DNA from: Lachnospiraceae bacterium
GTDB lineage: Bacteria > Bacillota > Clostridia > Lachnospirales > Lachnospiraceae
Assembly (NCBI GenBank): GCA_009774245.1
Contig: VSNM01000008.1
Location: 6,255-70,254, forward strand
Direction: 5' to 3'
DNA length: 64,000 bases
Each line of letters begins with the position of its first letter. The first letter of the stretch is position 1. Both the position numbers and the translations under genes were made by a program. The notes under the pieces were generated by a model, which was given only the letters and a program-made list of their open reading frames with translations, had not been told where the DNA came from and searched no databases. Of the stretch, positions 26,302-34,846 are shown one piece after another.

Positions 26302-26847
26302 TTACCGTTCTTGATATAGAATACTGCGCCTCATCGGCGTGTAGCGGATTCCGTCACTGGCCTGCTCCACGTCCGTGTCCACAAAGCCCATTCGATGATA
26401 GAACCCTGTCGCGTAAGGAGCCGCGTCGACTGTAATGCTGTCGTGCCCCTCCTCTGTCAGGACATATCTGCTCACGTACTCGATCAGTCCCCTGCCAATT
26501 CCCATTCTGTGATAGTTCCCATCCACAAAGAGAAGTGATATGTGCGTCTGCCTCCTGAGACTGATCATTCCGATCATCCTGTTGTTGTCATACGCGCCAA
26601 ACAACTGATACTCGCCCATCACGAACATCCTGTACAACACCGTGTCCGTAATAAAATCCTGAAAACTCTCGACACCCTCCGGCGTGAAATCATGTGCCTC
26701 AAACTGCATGAAGGTACGCCATGCCAACGCCATGGCATCATCCCATTCATTCCGGTATGCTGGTCTTATGGAGATTCTGACCGGCTTGATAATATTTTTC
26801 CCATCCCTCTGCCTGAGTTCCAACTCTCCGCCACCCTCCCGCATTTT
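26302..26847 (-). CDS. GNAT-family N-acetyltransferase
   Basis: About 181 aa with acetyl-CoA binding motif A at HRMGIGRGLIEYVS and the preceding beta-strand ISLLFVDGNY; the C-terminal YATGFYHRMGFVDTD fits the GNAT end. Substrate unknown. The start is uncertain: ATG 26847 lacks a clear ribosome site, whereas a TTG a little further in follows GGGAGG. A TATACT -10-like sequence lies just upstream of the ATG. Probably cotranscribed with the HD-GYP gene. Confidence 0.85.
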   Translation of the reverse strand, partial: KMREGGGELELRQRDGKNIIKPVRISIRPAYRNEWDDAMALAWRTFMQFEAHDFTPEGVESFQDFITDTVLYRMFVMGEYQLFGAYDNNRMIGMISLRRQTHISLLFVDGNYHRMGIGRGLIEYVSRYVLTEEGHDSITVDAAPYATGFYHRMGFVDTDVEQASDGIRYTPMRRSILYQER

Positions 26848-26932
26848 AGAATCTATTTCATTAGTATAGCACAAATTTTCCAAATTGTATATTTATTGTC
26901 GCAAATTAAGGAAAACCGGAATTCATAATAGT

Positions 26933-26966
26933 AAAAAAGGCACAGACTCAATTACAAGCCTGTGCC
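26933..26966 (-). terminator. terminator of the HPr-like gene
   Basis: 7-bp stem GGCACAG/CTGTGCC with a 14-nt loop followed by TTTTTT on the minus strand, 11 bp after the stop codon. Confidence 0.85.
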
Positions 26967-26976
26967 CCGCTGTTCC

Positions 26977-27231
26977 CTATTGACAGATAAAGAATTTCTC
27001 AAGCGCCTTAACAGCCTCGCCTTCATCCTTCCCATCCGCGGCAATCGTCACATTCATTCCCTCGGAAGGGTTGAACGCGATAATCCCCATGATGCTCTTC
27101 GCGTTGATCCTGTACTTGTCATACTCCAACAGAATCTCGCTCTTGTACTGGCTTGCGATCTGCACGATCTCCGCCAGTGGATGATCATACTTCTTCTCGA
27201 TTTCCTTTACCTTGACTTCTCTCTTTAACAC
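26977..27231 (-). CDS. Crh-like HPr paralogue without active-site His15
   Basis: 84-aa HPr-fold protein. With the GTG start at 27231, backed by GGAGGG six bases upstream, residue numbers fall exactly on those of HPr: His15 is Tyr, Arg17 is His, Pro18 is kept, and the regulatory Ser46 in NAKSIMGI is intact. It therefore cannot take phosphate from enzyme I in the usual way, but could be phosphorylated by HPr kinase and act as a CcpA corepressor like Bacillus Crh, where residue 15 is Gln. Monocistronic with its own terminator. Confidence 0.88.
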   Translation of the reverse strand: MLKREVKVKEIEKKYDHPLAEIVQIASQYKSEILLEYDKYRINAKSIMGIIAFNPSEGMNVTIAADGKDEGEAVKALEKFFICQ

Positions 27232-27258
27232 ACCGATTCCCTCCGTTACCATCCTGAA

Positions 27259-27295
27259 TTTGCAAACGAAATACGCACATTTTTTGCAAACGAAA
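27259..27295. repeat. direct repeat TTTGCAAACGAAA upstream of the HPr-like gene
   Basis: Two identical 13-bp copies (27259-27271 and 27283-27295), start to start 24 bp, directly upstream of the HPr-like gene. This is a possible operator pair; no named regulator site is recognised. Confidence 0.6.
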
Positions 27296-27448
27296 AATCT
27301 CGCATAGCGATACGCTTTCTTATTCTATCTGTAATATTGCTTAAAATTAACTATGTATTATTGTCCTTTTTTTTGATAGAAAAGTCAATATTTTTTTATG
27401 AAAAATTTAAGATTTATCAAAAAACCGTGTTTTTCACGAAAAAAGCGC

Positions 27449-29881
27449 CTATTTTAAGTATTTCGTTAGTATCTTCTGCAAAACATCCACATCAATCGGC
27501 TTTGTCATGAAATCATCAAATCCCTTCCTGATATAATCCTCCCGCGCACCCGCTATGGCGTTCGCCGTCAGGACGACAATCGGTGTGCTGTGGCTCACAC
27601 TCTCCTCATGCGCATGAAGGTACTGCATTAATTCTGTGCCGCTGATCTCCGGCATCATATCATCTGTCAGAATCAGATCATACTGCTCCACATCCAGATG
27701 GTTAATCGCAGCTTGTCCCCCGTTTGCGCGGCTTACCTGGATATCCAGCATTTCGAGAATCGATGCGATCACCTCGAGATTCATCTCGTTGTCATCCACC
27801 ACAAAAACTTTTTTGTCCGGAAACCGCATCGTCTCCAGGCTTTCCCCGTCCTTTTCGCTCTTCTCGCTGCCAAGCAGCTCAAAGCGCTTTTTATAGTCGC
27901 CAATCGGCGCGCTTGAGACAACCCTCTGCGGAATCAGCACGCAAAAACGTGAGCCCTTGCCATACTCACTCTCCACATTGATCCGGCCGTCCATCAGCGC
28001 CACCAGGCGCGACGTGATGCTCAGTCCCAGTCCCGTGCCCTCGATGCTCCTGTTTTTGAGACGGTCGAGCCGTTCAAACTCAGCAAAAAGCTTTGACAGG
28101 TCTTCCTTACGGATGCCAACTCCACTGTCTGACACCCTGATGTCAAGCAGGATATTCTCCTCATCGAGACACTCTGAGACATTCTGTTTTCTGACGCAGA
28201 GCTCCACCCAGCCCTGCTTGGTATATTTCACGGCATTGGTCATGAGATTCAGTACAATCTGCTTAATCCGCACTTCATCGCCGTAGAGCAGGTCGGGAAT
28301 CGTACCGTCGATGTCCAGCTTCAGCTCCAGTCCTTCATTGTCAATCCGCTCCTGTGTCATCACCACGACATCATTGAGCAGGGAGGAAAGCGAGTAATCC
28401 GACGCGACAATATCCATTTTTCCTGTCTCAATCTTTGAAAAATCAAGAATATCATTGATCAGCGCCAGAAGCGTCCGCCCCGCACTCTGGATATCTGCGG
28501 AGTATTTCTTGATGCTGCTCTTGTCCGTCTCGTGCATAATCAGCTCATTCAGGCCAAGTATCGCGTTGAGCGGTGTGCGTATCTCATGGGACATATGTGA
28601 CAGAAAGCGGCTCTTCTGCTCGCTTGCCTCCTCCGCCGCGATCTTCTCCCGCTCCATGATCACATGGTCCGCCTCCTCCCTCATGCGGTTGAGTTCGTTG
28701 CGGCTCCGCACGATCCAGACCAGCATAAAGAAACCAAAAACCAACAGTCCGCAGCCAAACGCGATTGAGCAAGGATATGTGATCTCATACCAATAAATCA
28801 TCATGCTGACTACCGTTGTGGCAATCAGCGCGCCAAAGGCCAAAAATACCTCCGCCGAAGGCATGAGTTTTTCCTGTATAAAGCTCAGAATACACGCGCC
28901 AATGCCAGCCACTATAATCAAATGCACACAAATATAGAAATCAGAGATACTTTTCGCAAATACGACAAAAGTAAACACACTGACTGCCGCAAGGACAAAA
29001 TTCATGAATGCCAGCACCTTGTAGCGCATGTGCCCCGGGAAAAACAAACACTCCACAAACAGAAGGATCGGAATGGGCAGCATGATCATCGAGATGTTGT
29101 TCATCCAGGTTACGATGGAAACCCGCTCAATAAAAATCTCCAGACATCCGCTGTCCGTCGCCAGGTAGATGACGGACAGCAGCAGAAAAAGTGTAAGCCA
29201 TTTCAGTGGACGGACGTCGCGCCGCTTGTCGATCAGTATCGCAGAGTGGCTTGCGATCAAATTCAGCAGAATGAGCACAATGGCAGTCACGCAGATCATC
29301 AGACTGCCCTTTGCCTCAGACAAAATATATCTCACAAGTGCATACCGGTCGCCGACTGCCATAAACTGAACCGTTGAGTGTTCCCCGCTCGTCTCATTAT
29401 CCAGCTCTATGGTTATCGTATCACCCGCCCTTAACCCTCCTGCGGGGATCTGATGCAGCATGTACATGCGTCTGCTGTAGGTGCGATATTCCTCACGGAA
29501 ATACCATTCATACCACACCGCGCCGTTGACATAGACCACCGTATCAAGCGCCCTCGCGCGAAAACACAGATATTCCTCCGGCGACGGGGTGAAATCTAAC
29601 GTCTTTGTGATAGATACATGTCCATCCTCTGTACGAATCTGCAGATAGTGCTGCTTGTGCGGGAGGACCTCCTCAGGCTCCCCCGCCTCATTCAGCAGGT
29701 CCGTATAATGCCACCCCTCGCCAAACCACACGTCGTTTTTCCCGAGATTCTTGAAATGACGCTGCACAGGGGCATTCAGGCAGATGATCACAGTGATCAT
29801 AAATATGGCGATCAAAAAGGCACTGCAAATCACTCTGGTCACAAAATGCAGGTCAGTTTTCCTGTCTTTCCGGTCTTTCAT
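27449..29881 (-). CDS. membrane-bound hybrid histidine kinase (7TMR-DISM-like)
   Basis: 810 aa. One N-terminal helix, an extracellular beta-sandwich sensor (about 45-180), then a seven-helix region (about 190-400) as in 7TMR-DISM receptors. Cytoplasmic part: HisKA with SHEIRTPLNAILGLNEL, HATPase with DSGVGI and GTGLGLSI, and a C-terminal receiver (KVFVVDDNEMNLEVI, acceptor in LILTDDMMPEISG, Lys in FMTKPID). It lies 43 bp after an OmpR-family regulator gene and is probably its partner. Confidence 0.9.
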   Translation of the reverse strand: MKDRKDRKTDLHFVTRVICSAFLIAIFMITVIICLNAPVQRHFKNLGKNDVWFGEGWHYTDLLNEAGEPEEVLPHKQHYLQIRTEDGHVSITKTLDFTPSPEEYLCFRARALDTVVYVNGAVWYEWYFREEYRTYSRRMYMLHQIPAGGLRAGDTITIELDNETSGEHSTVQFMAVGDRYALVRYILSEAKGSLMICVTAIVLILLNLIASHSAILIDKRRDVRPLKWLTLFLLLSVIYLATDSGCLEIFIERVSIVTWMNNISMIMLPIPILLFVECLFFPGHMRYKVLAFMNFVLAAVSVFTFVVFAKSISDFYICVHLIIVAGIGACILSFIQEKLMPSAEVFLAFGALIATTVVSMMIYWYEITYPCSIAFGCGLLVFGFFMLVWIVRSRNELNRMREEADHVIMEREKIAAEEASEQKSRFLSHMSHEIRTPLNAILGLNELIMHETDKSSIKKYSADIQSAGRTLLALINDILDFSKIETGKMDIVASDYSLSSLLNDVVVMTQERIDNEGLELKLDIDGTIPDLLYGDEVRIKQIVLNLMTNAVKYTKQGWVELCVRKQNVSECLDEENILLDIRVSDSGVGIRKEDLSKLFAEFERLDRLKNRSIEGTGLGLSITSRLVALMDGRINVESEYGKGSRFCVLIPQRVVSSAPIGDYKKRFELLGSEKSEKDGESLETMRFPDKKVFVVDDNEMNLEVIASILEMLDIQVSRANGGQAAINHLDVEQYDLILTDDMMPEISGTELMQYLHAHEESVSHSTPIVVLTANAIAGAREDYIRKGFDDFMTKPIDVDVLQKILTKYLK

Positions 29882-29923
29882 ACTATCTTATAATCCTCCG
29901 TATCACCCACAGCTCCCGATGCG

Positions 29924-30688
29924 CTAGCCACTCTTATTTTTGTCCTCGGCCAGAGCCCACAAGTATCCAATACCGTACACTGTCTTGATATAGTTGCGCG
30001 CATCCAGCTTGTTGCTGAGCATATGCACAACCTCCGCCAGCATCGATTCATCAATATGCATCATCCCGCTCTCCAGCCGAAGCTTATCCACCAAAGCCCT
30101 TTTTTTAAGCACGATTCCTTTATTTTCCACCAGATTGCGCAGCAGACACTGCTCCAGGCGGCTTAACTGCACCATTTCTCCCGCGACGAAGTACTCCTCA
30201 TGATCAAAATCAAATACGTACGCATCGATTTCCACAATATGTTCCCCGATGATGCTCTTTCTGCTGCCTGCGCCAATGGCCTCAAATCGGCTGATCGCAC
30301 GGAAACTGGAATTTCTCTTACCACGCTTGAACTGTGTCCATACCTTTGCCTTGAGCACTGACACGCTGAAGGGCTTGGTGATGCAGTCCGTGACTCCCAG
30401 CTCGCCAAGCTCTGTTGCATCCGGTTTCCTGTCGTTTGAGACAATCAGGATAATCGGAACATCATTTGACTCATAGAGACCAATCCTCAACTCATATATC
30501 AAATCATAACCATCCCCGTCGGGAAGTTCTGTATCTATGATAATCTGCTGATATTGTTCATTTTCCAGCAGCGCGGCGGCCGCCTCCAGCGTCCCGCAGC
30601 TAAAAGCATGCGTCTCATTGTCTGTCAGCGCCCTGCACATCCTCTCTGCCAGCTGAAAGTCAGACTCAATAATCAATATTTTGTTCAT
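29924..30688 (-). CDS. OmpR-family response regulator
   Basis: 254 aa. Receiver begins MNKILIIESDF, acceptor Asp in IIIDTELPDGDGYD, conserved Lys in CITKPFS; one residue of the usual acidic pair is replaced (ESD). The C-terminal winged helix is degenerate but recognisable, ending KTVYGIGYLWAL. A 145-nt leader with a 9-bp inverted repeat CGTAAAGAA/TTCTTTACG (30715-30744) separates it from its promoter. Confidence 0.88.
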   Translation of the reverse strand: MNKILIIESDFQLAERMCRALTDNETHAFSCGTLEAAAALLENEQYQQIIIDTELPDGDGYDLIYELRIGLYESNDVPIILIVSNDRKPDATELGELGVTDCITKPFSVSVLKAKVWTQFKRGKRNSSFRAISRFEAIGAGSRKSIIGEHIVEIDAYVFDFDHEEYFVAGEMVQLSRLEQCLLRNLVENKGIVLKKRALVDKLRLESGMMHIDESMLAEVVHMLSNKLDARNYIKTVYGIGYLWALAEDKNKSG

Positions 30689-30833
30689 GATACTATCCTT
30701 TTACACGAAGGAACCGTAAAGAAATAATCAACTACTTCTTTACGATTCTCTGAATGTCACTATCCTGTATTTCTGCAAATGCGCACCCGCCCGCAGCTAT
30801 CGTATCACAGACGGATGTTTGTCCTATATAAAA

Positions 30834-30862
30834 AGTATAGTACTTACTCATGGTATTATCAA
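30834..30862 (-). promoter_or_regulatory. promoter of the regulator/hybrid-kinase operon
   Basis: TTGATA (30857-30862), 17-bp spacer, TATACT (30834-30839). Confidence 0.72.
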
Positions 30863-30928
30863 TGAAATTATGGAAAACGCAGGAATTTTCATGAAAATTG
30901 CACAATATTTTTTCATGACTTTTTCAAT

Positions 30929-31456
30929 TTAATGCGCTAAAATGCCAGCCAAAACGACACTTGCCACAATTCCGGAGAATGTGGACAGGAGCGCTCCCGC
31001 AAGCGTCCAGCGCGTCTTTGTGATCTTTGCCGCCATAAAATAGACCGACATGGTATAAAAGACTGTCTCAGTGCTGGCAAGCGCAAGCGATGTCGCAGTC
31101 CCGGCAAAAGAATCAGTGCCATATTCCTTGAAAATGTCAAGCGCCAGTCCGGTCGCCGCTGAGCCCGAAAAAAGCTTTACCACAAAGAGAGAGACCAGCT
31201 CATTCGGAAAATCATCAGAAAACAGGGCTATGACACGTCCGATTAGCCCGCCTGCAAACTCCAGAAAACCCGATGCCCGCAGCACCCCTACCGCGATCAT
31301 CAGCCCGATCAGTGTCGGCACGATCCCGACTACCGTCTTCATGCCATCCTTTGCACCTCTGGTGAAGCTCGCATAGATGTCCTTTTTCTGTGACAATCCC
31401 ATCGCAACGATATAGAAGATCAACGCCGGTATCAGCATGTTGGATATTCGCGTCAT
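30929..31456 (-). CDS. spmB: spore maturation protein SpmB (nucleoside-recognition domain)
   Basis: 175-aa membrane protein with the Gate/nucleoside-recognition fold: TRISNMLIPALIFYIVAMG at the N-terminus, GAKDGMKTVVGIVPTLIGLM, and LFSGSAATGLALDIFKEYG in the conserved centre. In Bacillus SpmA and SpmB are needed for spore-core dehydration and are encoded side by side; here spmA is not adjacent. The start at 31456 (GTGGGAG upstream) gives the usual length; the longer frame to 31552 is rejected. A sequence resembling a sigma-E -35 (TTCATATT) lies upstream, but the match is weak. Confidence 0.85.
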   Translation of the reverse strand: MTRISNMLIPALIFYIVAMGLSQKKDIYASFTRGAKDGMKTVVGIVPTLIGLMIAVGVLRASGFLEFAGGLIGRVIALFSDDFPNELVSLFVVKLFSGSAATGLALDIFKEYGTDSFAGTATSLALASTETVFYTMSVYFMAAKITKTRWTLAGALLSTFSGIVASVVLAGILAH

Positions 31457-31485
31457 AGCGGACACTCCCACAAAAACACTATATT

Positions 31486-31567
31486 GTACTAATGTATATT
31501 CTATGAGAAATGAAAATATGAATGGATGCAATCGAATGCCAAAAAGCGCCAAATTGGTACTAATGTA
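31486..31567. repeat. 11-bp direct repeat in the spmB/LytTR divergent region
   Basis: GTACTAATGTA occurs at 31486-31496 and 31557-31567, 71 bp apart, both preceded by TTG. It is a candidate binding site for the LytTR protein encoded next door. Confidence 0.6.
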
Positions 31568-31647
31568 CTATGCCATTTGCCTCTTTTTCGGTATATATTT
31601 ACTTTTGCGAGCCGTCTTGCAGAGAATTTCACAAAGGAGCCAATGAC

Positions 31648-32391
31648 ATGATTAATTTTGCTTTTTGCTATGAGTGCAATGAACTATTAGATTTTGTAAA
31701 AAATGAGATATTGAACTGTTTCCGGCAGCGGGAGGTGGAGATCGCTGTGATGTGCTGTCACAGCGCCTACGAGCTTCAGCGGTGCATCGACCGCAGCTGC
31801 CCCGATGTCCTCTTCTATGACATGGAAAGGGAGGACAGCCTGATGCGCAATACTGTCTTGAGTGCCAAGCGCAAAAACAGGAAGCTGATCTCCATCATCA
31901 CGAGCGGAAACGACTATCTTCCGCCCGCAGAGGACGCGCTGTTGGAACCGATGTACATCCTGCCGGATAAAAGCCGGAAATACCTGTGGACCTACGCCGC
32001 CCTCGCCTATGAAACAGTCATCGATGACTCAGACTCTTTCACCTACTATGTCAGGCCGGAATATTACCACATCCCTGTCAGTGAAATCCGATACTTTGCC
32101 TCCGAGGGAAGGCGCACCCACATTGTTTCCGCCAGCCGCCGCGATACGTTTTACCAGAAGCTTGACCTGGTGGAAACACGAATCCGCCAGAAGGACTGCC
32201 AATTTCTGCGCATCCACAAATCATATCTGGTCAACGCAGGCTGCATTTCCGGTTACAGCCGCAATTATGTAATGCTGACCACCGGTGAGCGCCTGCGCAT
32301 CAGCAGATATGAATACTACAAATCCCTCAACGCTCACCTGCAGGATTTGAGAAACCCGAGAATTGAACACTTTCAGCACTATTCGGGGTAG
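31648..32391 (+). CDS. LytTR-family DNA-binding regulator with receiver-like N-terminus
   Basis: 247 aa. Residues 1-125 look like a degenerate receiver (predicted strands, VLFYDMER at the acceptor position, no clear Thr/Lys pair). Residues about 130-240 form a LytTR domain: YYHIPVSEIRYFASEGRRTHIV, FLRIHKSYLVN and LRISRYEYYK. The start at 31648 follows AAAGGAG by 8 bp. The last 65 bp overlap the convergent beta-helix gene. No kinase gene is nearby, so it is an orphan regulator. Confidence 0.88.
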   Translation: MINFAFCYECNELLDFVKNEILNCFRQREVEIAVMCCHSAYELQRCIDRSCPDVLFYDMEREDSLMRNTVLSAKRKNRKLISIITSGNDYLPPAEDALLEPMYILPDKSRKYLWTYAALAYETVIDDSDSFTYYVRPEYYHIPVSEIRYFASEGRRTHIVSASRRDTFYQKLDLVETRIRQKDCQFLRIHKSYLVNAGCISGYSRNYVMLTTGERLRISRYEYYKSLNAHLQDLRNPRIEHFQHYSG

Positions 32392-33733
32392 TGACAGCAT
32401 TCATCTCCACAAGGGTGTTTCCAAAACTGTCTGACGTCAGATAGGCATTGTCAAGTCCGCACCATCCGTTTCCCGGCAGATTGCTTCTATTATAAATGGC
32501 AATCACCTGATGCTTGAGCAGACCAGATGGCAGGATAGCATTCTTACTGTCCTTGCCGTCCTCCACATATCCGATGCGCGTGATTCCCTCCGGCAGACTG
32601 ATCGTGACCAGATTCGCAGCATTTCCCGTGCGAAGCGCTTCCTGCAGTTCTTCGACGTATACAATCATATCCTTTGTCGTCATTTTGTGTACAAGCTCAG
32701 GCGCCGAGCTGCTCAACCCTGTCACGTAGAGACCGCCTGCCTTTTCAAGCTCCGCAAGGGTATCCACATCAAAGGAAGTGTTCACATTCATCGGAACATA
32801 GCTTCCATCATAGGCATACTCCACCGCACTCACACGCGTATTCTGAAATGTCAGGGCAAACGTATTGTACTCTGGCAGATAGGACTGGAATGTCATGACA
32901 TAGGGACACAGGTAACTCGTGAGCCAGCAGTTCCTCACAATCAATGATGCCTCTCCGCTCATCTCCTCCGTAATCGGATCGTGCATGAAGATACAGCTGC
33001 CGCCTCCCATGGAGACCAGCTCGCAATTTTCAAAACAGATCGTACCGCCGCCTCTGGTGCCAATGCCCGCGGCATGATTATTCTCAGAAATAATGCGGCA
33101 GTTCGCAAAACGAATCGTTCTGCCATACAGGAAATCCGAATCGATGTGTACCGCGTAGCCTCTGTAATTTTTCTGCCTGTCCCAGCTGTCCCCGACCAGC
33201 TCCGAGTTGATCTTCGCGATCTCCTCCTCAGTGAGGACTACCTGACCGACGCCGCTGCTCTTCCCATATATCGTCAGATTTGAAATCGTGCCCGCCGCCG
33301 CGGTGAGGGGCGCTGTGCGGTAGGAGATCGTATCATACTGGAGAACACAGAGCTCTTTGCTGGTTCCGGTAATGTTGACTTCCTTTCCGACGATCTGCAC
33401 AGCTTCGTTGTAGACACCGGGGCAGACGATCAGCGTATCACCGTCTGATGCGTAGTCCACGCCTTCCTGTATCGTCGCAAAATCCCCCGTGCCATCCTGT
33501 GCGATAATGTATTGATGCGCTGTCTGTCTGTGCCCTATGCCAGGCGCTTTGTCCTGCGCCGGAACTGCCCTGGGTGCAGGTTCAGACAGCTCAGCCGCAT
33601 TGGCTGTGAACCCCAGAAGTCCTGCCGTCAAAATGCCGGTAACGGCAATCGCAAGCCTCAGGCCGATACAGAGATGCTTTCTGCTGATATTGATACTGCT
33701 TTTGTTTTTTCCATGAATCTGTCCTACATACAT
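32327..33733 (-). CDS. secreted pectinesterase-like beta-helix protein lacking the catalytic motif
   Basis: 468 aa. A signal peptide with basic start and hydrophobic core ends near TANAAEL. The N-terminal part (YIIAQDGTGDFATIQEGVDYASDGDTLI and PGVYNEAV) is clearly pectinesterase-like, followed by beta-helix turns ending in FENCEL. The pectinesterase DFIFG motif is replaced by a Gly-rich GTRGGG segment, so hydrolysis of pectin esters is doubtful. The end of the protein is Ser/Asn-rich without a sorting signal. The start at 33733 has AAAGGA; no partner genes. Confidence 0.8.
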   Translation of the reverse strand: MYVGQIHGKNKSSINISRKHLCIGLRLAIAVTGILTAGLLGFTANAAELSEPAPRAVPAQDKAPGIGHRQTAHQYIIAQDGTGDFATIQEGVDYASDGDTLIVCPGVYNEAVQIVGKEVNITGTSKELCVLQYDTISYRTAPLTAAAGTISNLTIYGKSSGVGQVVLTEEEIAKINSELVGDSWDRQKNYRGYAVHIDSDFLYGRTIRFANCRIISENNHAAGIGTRGGGTICFENCELVSMGGGSCIFMHDPITEEMSGEASLIVRNCWLTSYLCPYVMTFQSYLPEYNTFALTFQNTRVSAVEYAYDGSYVPMNVNTSFDVDTLAELEKAGGLYVTGLSSSAPELVHKMTTKDMIVYVEELQEALRTGNAANLVTISLPEGITRIGYVEDGKDSKNAILPSGLLKHQVIAIYNRSNLPGNGWCGLDNAYLTSDSFGNTLVEMNAVTTPNSAESVQFSGFSNPAGER

Positions 33734-33857
33734 AACTCTATATCCTTTGTTTTCTCTCATCTTTTTTTGACACATGGGAAGTATAGCGCATATGCACCCG
33801 CTTGTCAAGAACTTTTGTTCCTTATTTTCTTATTACCATCTTTTTGTCACACCTTTT

Positions 33858-34763
33858 TTACCGCACACTTCCGATGATATCCTGCAGGTTCTTAATATCA
33901 TACTGCCGCATATACGCCTCGATGCCCTTTACAACCTCCACTGTCGTGTAGGGATTGACAAAGTTCATCGCACCGACAGCGACTCCTGTGGCGCCCGCAA
34001 GCATAAACTCGATCGCATCCTCCGCACTTGCGATGCCGCCCATGCCAATAACCGGAATCTTCACGGCATTTGCAGCCTGATAGACCATGCGCACCGCGAC
34101 CGGCTTGATCGCAGGTCCGGAAAGTCCCCCTGTCTTGTTCGCCAGCGCAAAAGTTCTCCTGTGAATGTCAATCTTCATGCCTGTGATCGTATTAATCAAT
34201 GAGACCGCATCGCTTCCGCCAGCCTCCGCCGCCCTTGCCATCTCTGTGATATCCGTGACATTCGGTGACAATTTCATGATGATCGGCTGCTTTGCCTTTG
34301 CCTTGATTTCCTTCGTAATGTCATACAGACATTTCGGATCTTGTCCAAAGGCAATCCCGCCGTGCTTCACATTTGGGCAGGACACATTGATCTCAAGCAT
34401 ATCCACCGGCTGCTCTGCCAGTTTTTCCACCACTTCGACATAATCCGATACCGTGCGCCCGCAGACATTGACAATGATCCTCGTGTCATACTGCCTTAAA
34501 AACGGTATATCCCTCTCGATCAGTACGTCTACTCCGGGGTTCTGCAGCCCGATCGCATTGAGCATTCCCCCGTATGTCTCCTGCACGCGCGGCGTCGGAT
34601 TCCCGTCCCACGGCACATTGGCGACACCCTTTGTGACAACGGCGCCAAGACTGTTCAAATCGACAAATTCAGAGTACTCCATACCGGAACCAAACGTTCC
34701 TGACGCTGTCATCACCGGATTCTTGAATGTAACGCCCGCTATCGTTATCTTTGTATCTATCAT
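33858..34763 (-). CDS. pyrD: dihydroorotate dehydrogenase B, catalytic subunit
   Basis: 301-aa FMN enzyme of class 1B. MIDTKITIAGVTFKNPVMTASG starts the family, LEINVSCPNVKHGG contains the catalytic Cys, and GMGGIASAEDAIEFMLAGATGVAVG is the phosphate/FMN-binding end. It oxidises dihydroorotate to orotate and passes electrons to PyrK, encoded just upstream. The start at 34763 has GGGAGGG. The 83-bp gap to pyrK holds a short CCGC/GCGG hairpin. Confidence 0.96.
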   Translation of the reverse strand: MIDTKITIAGVTFKNPVMTASGTFGSGMEYSEFVDLNSLGAVVTKGVANVPWDGNPTPRVQETYGGMLNAIGLQNPGVDVLIERDIPFLRQYDTRIIVNVCGRTVSDYVEVVEKLAEQPVDMLEINVSCPNVKHGGIAFGQDPKCLYDITKEIKAKAKQPIIMKLSPNVTDITEMARAAEAGGSDAVSLINTITGMKIDIHRRTFALANKTGGLSGPAIKPVAVRMVYQAANAVKIPVIGMGGIASAEDAIEFMLAGATGVAVGAMNFVNPYTTVEVVKGIEAYMRQYDIKNLQDIIGSVR

Positions 34764-34846
34764 ATTGATTTCCCTCCCTGCTGCCATCTAAGGCCACCCA
34801 CACCTTCTCCTGACTGCCGCGTTCTGCGGGCTGCACTGTCACCCGA

